NCBI GenBank assembly: GCA_003167015.1
Contig: PMUF01000122.1
Coordinates: forward strand, 1 to 9,711
Origin: Chitinophagaceae bacterium
GTDB lineage: Bacteria; Bacteroidota; Bacteroidia; Chitinophagales; Chitinophagaceae
Direction of reading: 5' to 3'
DNA: 9,711 nucleotides
Translations under genes and position numbers: made by a program
Shown here: positions 6,220-9,711 of the stretch, in pieces
Layout: every line of letters begins with the position of its first letter
Numbering within the stretch: the first letter of the stretch is position 1
The notes under the pieces: generated by a model
Seen by the model: only the letters and a program-made list of their open reading frames with translations
The model's database searches: none
What the model was told of the DNA's origin: nothing

Positions 6220-6235
6220 TGAAAATATATTTTCA
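6220..6235. promoter_or_regulatory. 16-bp perfect palindrome ending on the regulator's start codon
   Basis: TGAAAATATATTTTCA is its own reverse complement over all 16 bases, and its last A is the first base of the regulator's ATG (6235-6237). It could be an operator for autoregulation or for another repressor, or in mRNA a short hairpin near the ribosome-binding region. It is AT-rich, so chance is a real alternative. Confidence 0.45.
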
Positions 6236-7578
6236 TGATAGCTGGAAATATTCTTATAGTAGACGATGAAGCCAAATTGCGGAGTCTTTTAAAAAGGATT
6301 ATTTCGTATGAGGGTTATGTTGTCTATGAAGCTCCGGATCTTAAGATGGCAGGGAAGGTATTAGCGGCAGAGGAGATCGATGTCGTGGTCTGTGACGTGA
6401 AGCTGCCGGACGGCAGCGGGCTGGACATGACACGGACCATTAAGTCCTGTCATCCGGCCGTGGAGATCCTGCTGTTGACGGCACATGCGCAGATAGCGGA
6501 TGGGGTCGAGGCGATGAGATCCGGAGCTTTTGATTATATCAGCAAGGGGGCTGACAATGACAAATTGCTGCCGTTGATTGCCAGGGCAATGGAAAAGTCC
6601 CTGCTGCAGCGGAAGGTCGGGAAGCTGCAGGAACAGGTAGCGCATGCATACAGCTGGGAGCAGATCATTGGCCAGTCTTCGGTGCTGCAACGTACACTGG
6701 CGCTGGCGAGGAAGGTGACGGCTGCCGATACGACGGTGCTGCTGCTGGGAGAGACGGGCACGGGCAAGGAATTATTTGCGAGGGCGATCCATGCGGGAAG
6801 TATGCGGGCTTCGCAGCCCTTTATGGCGCTGAACTGCAGCGCGCTGAGCAAGGACCTGCTGGAAAGTGAATTGTTCGGTCATAAGGCAGGGGCTTTTACG
6901 GGTGCGATGAAAGACAAGCGGGGATTGATCGAAGAGGCCGGCGGGGGTACGTTGTTCCTGGATGAGATCGGCGAGATGCCAGTCGCGTTGCAGGCCAAGC
7001 TGTTGCGGGTGCTGGAGACCAGGCAGTTCTATAAGGTAGGCAGCACGTCGCCGACGGATGCGGATGTGAGGATCATTTCGGCGACTAACCGACATCTACA
7101 GTCGGAAGTGGAAGAGGGGAAATTCCGGGAAGATCTTTTCTACCGGCTGAATGTTTTTACGATCGAGATTCCGCCGCTGCGGGAGCGGAAGAAGGATATC
7201 CCGACGCTGGCGGCTCATTTTGTGAAAATGTTTGCAGCGAAGATGAATAAGAGCCGGCCGGTGATGAACAGGGAGTTTGTGCAGTTGCTGGAGCGCCAGC
7301 CCTGGAAGGGAAATATCCGCGAGCTGAGGAATGTGATCGAGCGGGCAGTGATCCTGACAGACGGGCCGGAGCTGGGTACGGAGAGCCTGCCGTTGGAATT
7401 CCGTCAGGATGCGCCGGTGGGGCTGCCGATGTCGGCATTCGATCTGGCGAGCGTGGAGAAGCTGCATATACAACGGGTGTTGAATTATACGAAGGGAAAT
7501 AAGGTGGAGACGGCGAAGCTGCTGAATATCGGGTTGACGACGGTGTACAGGAAGATGGAAGAGTATGGGTTGGGGTAA
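6235..7578 (+). CDS. NtrC-family sigma-54-dependent response regulator
   Basis: This is a cytosolic transcription activator that remodels sigma-54 RNA polymerase by ATP hydrolysis after phosphorylation. At 447 residues it is full length for the class. Residues 1-120 form a receiver domain with acidic pair D10-D11, phospho-acceptor D54 (VCDVKLPDG), T82 and K104. Residues about 142-375 form an AAA+ domain with Walker A GETGTGKE (172-179), the sigma-54 contact loop GAFTGA (219-224), Walker B GGTLFLDEIGE (237-247) and arginine-bearing FREDLFYRLN (297-306). Residues about 405-445 form a Fis-type helix-turn-helix (GNKVETAKLLNIGLTTVYRK, 421-440). All catalytic motifs are intact. No histidine kinase is adjacent, so its partner is encoded elsewhere. 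It lies between two barrel genes, the likely but unproven targets. The specific pathway is unknown, so no symbol is given. Confidence 0.95.
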   Translation: MIAGNILIVDDEAKLRSLLKRIISYEGYVVYEAPDLKMAGKVLAAEEIDVVVCDVKLPDGSGLDMTRTIKSCHPAVEILLLTAHAQIADGVEAMRSGAFDYISKGADNDKLLPLIARAMEKSLLQRKVGKLQEQVAHAYSWEQIIGQSSVLQRTLALARKVTAADTTVLLLGETGTGKELFARAIHAGSMRASQPFMALNCSALSKDLLESELFGHKAGAFTGAMKDKRGLIEEAGGGTLFLDEIGEMPVALQAKLLRVLETRQFYKVGSTSPTDADVRIISATNRHLQSEVEEGKFREDLFYRLNVFTIEIPPLRERKKDIPTLAAHFVKMFAAKMNKSRPVMNREFVQLLERQPWKGNIRELRNVIERAVILTDGPELGTESLPLEFRQDAPVGLPMSAFDLASVEKLHIQRVLNYTKGNKVETAKLLNIGLTTVYRKMEEYGLG

Positions 7579-7598
7579 GATGAAGTGCGATCCCGCTA

Positions 7599-8645
7599 TC
7601 AGAAAGAATATACGGCAGCCAGCAGGAAGTTGGCGGCGGTGTGGACGGGTGAGCCGTCATGGTCAAAGAAGATGGGGGTACTGGCGTTGTCTACGCGGAA
7701 TTCGGGGATAAAAATAAAGCCGTCGATCTTGATGTTGCCCGAAAGGGTAGTAGCGAAGATAGTTGCGGGGCTGGGGAGCCGCTGGGCGTCGGGGTCGTCG
7801 AAATATTCCGTTCGCAAGGTAAAGCCGAGCCATTTTTTAGGATCGAGGTTGAGATAGAGGGCTGAGCCCCACCAGGTGCGGGACGTGGCATATTTTTCAA
7901 CGGCCAGGCTGGACATGCTGGTAGAGCCGTTGAATCCCAGGCTGAAGAGTGTATTGAACTTATCTGTAAGGGTGATATCGACCTGGTGGGTCTTGTTATT
8001 CTGCACGTCGCGTCCGCCCACATAATTCAGACAGACCTTGACGTTATCATTAGCTGCATAGCTGTACTGGGCGATGACTTCCTTATTATCATAACTGCCG
8101 GGTGGGATACTCCTGTAGTCGCAGGGATTGGCGATGCCGATCATGAACCCGTTTTTACCAAAGCTGAGGTCTGCGCGGACGCCGGTATGGGAGAAGGGGC
8201 TGCTGCTGAAGATATAGGACATGCTATAATTACGGTTGCCCGAGGCGTCCACGACTTCGTAGCCGAGATGGGTCTCCCAGGTGCCGCCGGTGAACTTTAG
8301 CCAGCCGGTGGGGGAATAGCTGATATAGAGTTGTTTGATGGCCTGGGCGATGCCCTGGTCGTTGTAGGCGTACTCCTGCTCTCTGGGGCCGAGACCGAGG
8401 TCGGCCACCATGTCGATTCGGGAGGTTTTGTGTTCGAGCCTGATACCGGCCATGCCGATGCTGAATTGGTTGTTGGAACGGGTGAAGCTGGTCAATTCGT
8501 TTTTATCGGTTCGGGCGAGATCATAGCGGTAGTATATATCGGCGGAGCCGGAGATGATGTTGGTGTCCAGGACAGGTGAGGCCGGGGAGGTGAAGGGGAT
8601 GAGAAAGGTGGTGAGGAGGGTGATCAGCAGGAGATGTGCTGGCAT
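7599..8645 (-). CDS. OmpL-like outer-membrane beta-barrel protein
   Basis: This is a predicted outer-membrane barrel of the same broad OmpL-like (bbp2) type as the gene at 4692, but shorter (348 residues) and clearly diverged. The ATG at 8643-8645 opens a signal peptide (MPAHLLLITLLTTFLIPF, cleavage probably just after the SPAS at about 20-23). The mature part is a run of alternating strands: SADIYYRYDLA, FSIGMAGIRLEHK, IDMVADLGLG, AIKQLYISYSPTGWLKFTGG, VRADLSFGKNGFMIGIANP. It ends in AAVYSF, again with terminal Phe. In related bacteria such barrels occur next to glutamate synthase or ammonium-transport genes (recall, not checked), which fits gltD upstream on the same strand. A terminator and about 300 bases separate it from gltD, so it has its own promoter. 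Its 3' end converges with the regulator's, 20 bases apart, with no terminator between. Confidence 0.8.
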   Translation of the reverse strand: MPAHLLLITLLTTFLIPFTSPASPVLDTNIISGSADIYYRYDLARTDKNELTSFTRSNNQFSIGMAGIRLEHKTSRIDMVADLGLGPREQEYAYNDQGIAQAIKQLYISYSPTGWLKFTGGTWETHLGYEVVDASGNRNYSMSYIFSSSPFSHTGVRADLSFGKNGFMIGIANPCDYRSIPPGSYDNKEVIAQYSYAANDNVKVCLNYVGGRDVQNNKTHQVDITLTDKFNTLFSLGFNGSTSMSSLAVEKYATSRTWWGSALYLNLDPKKWLGFTLRTEYFDDPDAQRLPSPATIFATTLSGNIKIDGFIFIPEFRVDNASTPIFFDHDGSPVHTAANFLLAAVYSF

Positions 8646-8905
8646 GGAGTGCGTTTTGGTTAAAATTGGCTGATTAGATATATGTCATGCTAATTTAACT
8701 ATTATGTGGGTGTTTATGCTGTGAAGTATTACATTCGATTATTTTTAATGTGACAAAAAGAACAATGTTAACTGCATTTAAATTAATGATTAATACCATT
8801 TTATGAATGGTATATGTTATTTTTCATATCTGAAAAAATTGAATCTGTTCAAAAAGGGGCGCCTATTTTGATTTTTTATTCAGTGTGGGGGATGAGGGGG
8901 GAAAG
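8646..8905. other. AT-rich intergenic region upstream of the second barrel gene
   Basis: No gene is seen here. The stretch is clearly AT-rich and should hold the promoter of the minus-strand barrel gene, but I found no exact TAnnTTTG element and no GG-N10-GC sigma-54 element on that strand. Possible regulator sites are the palindrome at 8793-8813 and a weaker CRP/FNR-like TGTGA-N4-TTACA at 8720-8733. Confidence 0.5.
8793..8813. promoter_or_regulatory. 21-bp palindrome upstream of the second barrel gene
   Basis: ATACCATT and AATGGTAT are perfect 8-bp arms around the spacer TTATG. The centre lies about 158 bases upstream of the barrel start codon, within range for an activator that works from a distance, such as an NtrC-type protein. 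Binding is not shown. Confidence 0.35.
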
Positions 8906-8932
8906 AAAAAGCCGGCTCTGGGGGAGCCGGCT
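8906..8932 (-). terminator. Intrinsic terminator of gltD
   Basis: AGCCGGCTC (8910-8918) and GAGCCGGCT (8924-8932) form a perfect 9-bp GC-rich stem with a 5-base loop. On the minus strand a T-tract follows (A's at 8906-8910 on the plus strand). It lies about 21 bases past the gltD stop. Confidence 0.88.
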
Positions 8933-8953
8933 GGTATAAAGAGGATGGGGTGA

Positions 8954-9711
8954 TCAGAGGGCGATAAGGCTCTGGTCGCGTCTTTCGAGCAGGGAGGCTG
9001 AGGTGCCGATGAGGTATTCGTCGACTTTACGGGCGCATTCACGGCCTTCGCTGATGGCCCAGACGACGAGGGACTGGCCGCGGCGCATATCGCCGGCGGT
9101 GAAGACCTTCGCGATATTGGTCTGGTAATTCTTTTCGGAGGCTTTGACGTTGCCTCTGTCATCGAGTTCGACATCGAGTTCTTTCAGCAGGCCCTGGTGC
9201 TGGGGATGAACGAAGCCCATGGCCAGGAGGGCGAGCTCGCAGGGGAGATCTTTTTCGCTGCCCGGCACTTCGGTGAACTGCGCTGCCTTTCCCTGGGTGA
9301 TGGTCCATTCAAGACGCACGGTTTTGAGGGCTTTCAGGTTGCCTTTTTCATCACCGATAAATTCCTTCGTAGCTATGGCCCAATGTCTGTCGGCGCCTTC
9401 TTCGTGAGAAGAGGAAGTCTTGAGGACCATAGGATAGGTAGGCCAGGGCATATGTTCGGTGCGGGCATGCGGTGGTTTGGGCATCAATTCGAACTGGGTA
9501 ACGGACATGGCCTGTTGCCTGTTGGAGGTGCCGACGCAGTCGCTGCCGGTGTCACCGCCGCCGATGACGACGACATTTTTGTTGGTTGCCCAGATATCTC
9601 CGACAGGGACGGAGGAGTGAGGCAGGTCATTCGGGGAGGGGTGCGTATCCAGGGCAGGCAGATGGCTGACACGTTTGTTCTGCTGCTTCAGGAAATCCAT
9701 GGCGAAGTGGA
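8954..9711 (-). CDS. gltD: Glutamate synthase small subunit, C-terminal half (5' end outside window)
   Basis: The small subunit of NADPH-glutamate synthase passes electrons from NADPH through FAD and Fe-S clusters to the large subunit GltB, which makes glutamate from 2-oxoglutarate and glutamine (the GS-GOGAT ammonium pathway). About 252 residues are visible out of roughly 480-500; the frame continues past the edge (HFAMDFLKQQN), so the ATG at 9698-9700 is internal. The second Rossmann motif VVVIGGGDTGSDCVGTSNRQ binds the nicotinamide nucleotide, and the C-terminal VFTAGDMRRGQSLVVWAISEGRECA is the FAD-binding GD block of this flavoprotein family. The Fe-S ferredoxin-like N-terminus is outside the window, and gltB would be expected just beyond it. 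The gene ends at a strong terminator. Family assignment is secure; wider GltD-like oxidoreductases share these motifs but match less well. Confidence 0.93.
   Translation of the reverse strand, partial: HFAMDFLKQQNKRVSHLPALDTHPSPNDLPHSSVPVGDIWATNKNVVVIGGGDTGSDCVGTSNRQQAMSVTQFELMPKPPHARTEHMPWPTYPMVLKTSSSHEEGADRHWAIATKEFIGDEKGNLKALKTVRLEWTITQGKAAQFTEVPGSEKDLPCELALLAMGFVHPQHQGLLKELDVELDDRGNVKASEKNYQTNIAKVFTAGDMRRGQSLVVWAISEGRECARKVDEYLIGTSASLLERRDQSLIAL

Noticed and set aside
8720..8733. CRP/FNR-like site TGTGA-N4-TTACA
   Set aside because: It has only 5-bp arms with one mismatch in AT-rich DNA, so it is easily a chance match.
1..9711. tRNA, rRNA, CRISPR array, transposase or attachment sites
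   Set aside because: None was seen on either strand; no regularly spaced repeats and no recombinase or transposase motifs.

Overview
The window looks like part of a chromosome of a Bacteroidota species, most likely Chitinophagaceae-like. The grounds are the Bacteroidota-type phosphoenolpyruvate carboxylase, two OmpL-like outer-membrane barrels ending in Phe, a GNAT protein of the kind that accompanies arginine genes in this phylum, a probable DUF7674 protein, weak Shine-Dalgarno sequences, and promoter candidates of the TTG...TAnnTTTG type. This taxonomic call is from recognition only. Both ends cut through genes: ppc on the left and gltD on the right.

Layout. Positions 1-1249 hold the C-terminal half of ppc (+). 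A cluster of short GC-rich hairpins follows (1248-1332), shared by the convergent 3' ends of ppc and a hipBA module. The hipBA module (1407-2853, minus) has an intact HTH antitoxin gene translationally coupled to a hipA kinase gene that has lost roughly 60-75 internal codons and changed frame. Upstream of hipB is an AT-rich control region with a promoter candidate and two long palindromes, then an abrupt GC-rich, gene-free block (3041-3208). A small probable DUF7674 gene (minus, 3209-3613) and a GNAT acetyltransferase gene (plus, 3871-4449) diverge from a shared upstream region holding a G-quadruplex motif and a palindrome placed inside a promoter candidate. The GNAT gene ends in a strong intrinsic terminator (4476-4505).

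The right half is an envelope and regulation block. It holds an OmpL-like barrel (4692-6173, plus), a full-length NtrC-type sigma-54 activator with a receiver domain (6235-7578, plus), and a second OmpL-like barrel (7599-8645, minus). After a gene-free AT-rich stretch comes the end of glutamate synthase small subunit gltD (8954 to the edge, minus), closed by a strong terminator.

Working together. The barrel - NtrC-type regulator - barrel - gltD order suggests, by inference only, outer-membrane uptake tied to nitrogen status. No partner histidine kinase lies in the window and no canonical sigma-54 promoter was found before either barrel gene. A perfect 16-bp palindrome that ends on the regulator's start codon suggests direct control of the regulator. 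I found no clearly new multi-gene system. The most notable items are the decayed hipA beside an intact antitoxin gene, the start-codon palindrome, the operator-like palindromes, the covarying hairpin repeats and the stand-alone arginine-cluster-type GNAT protein with four cysteines.
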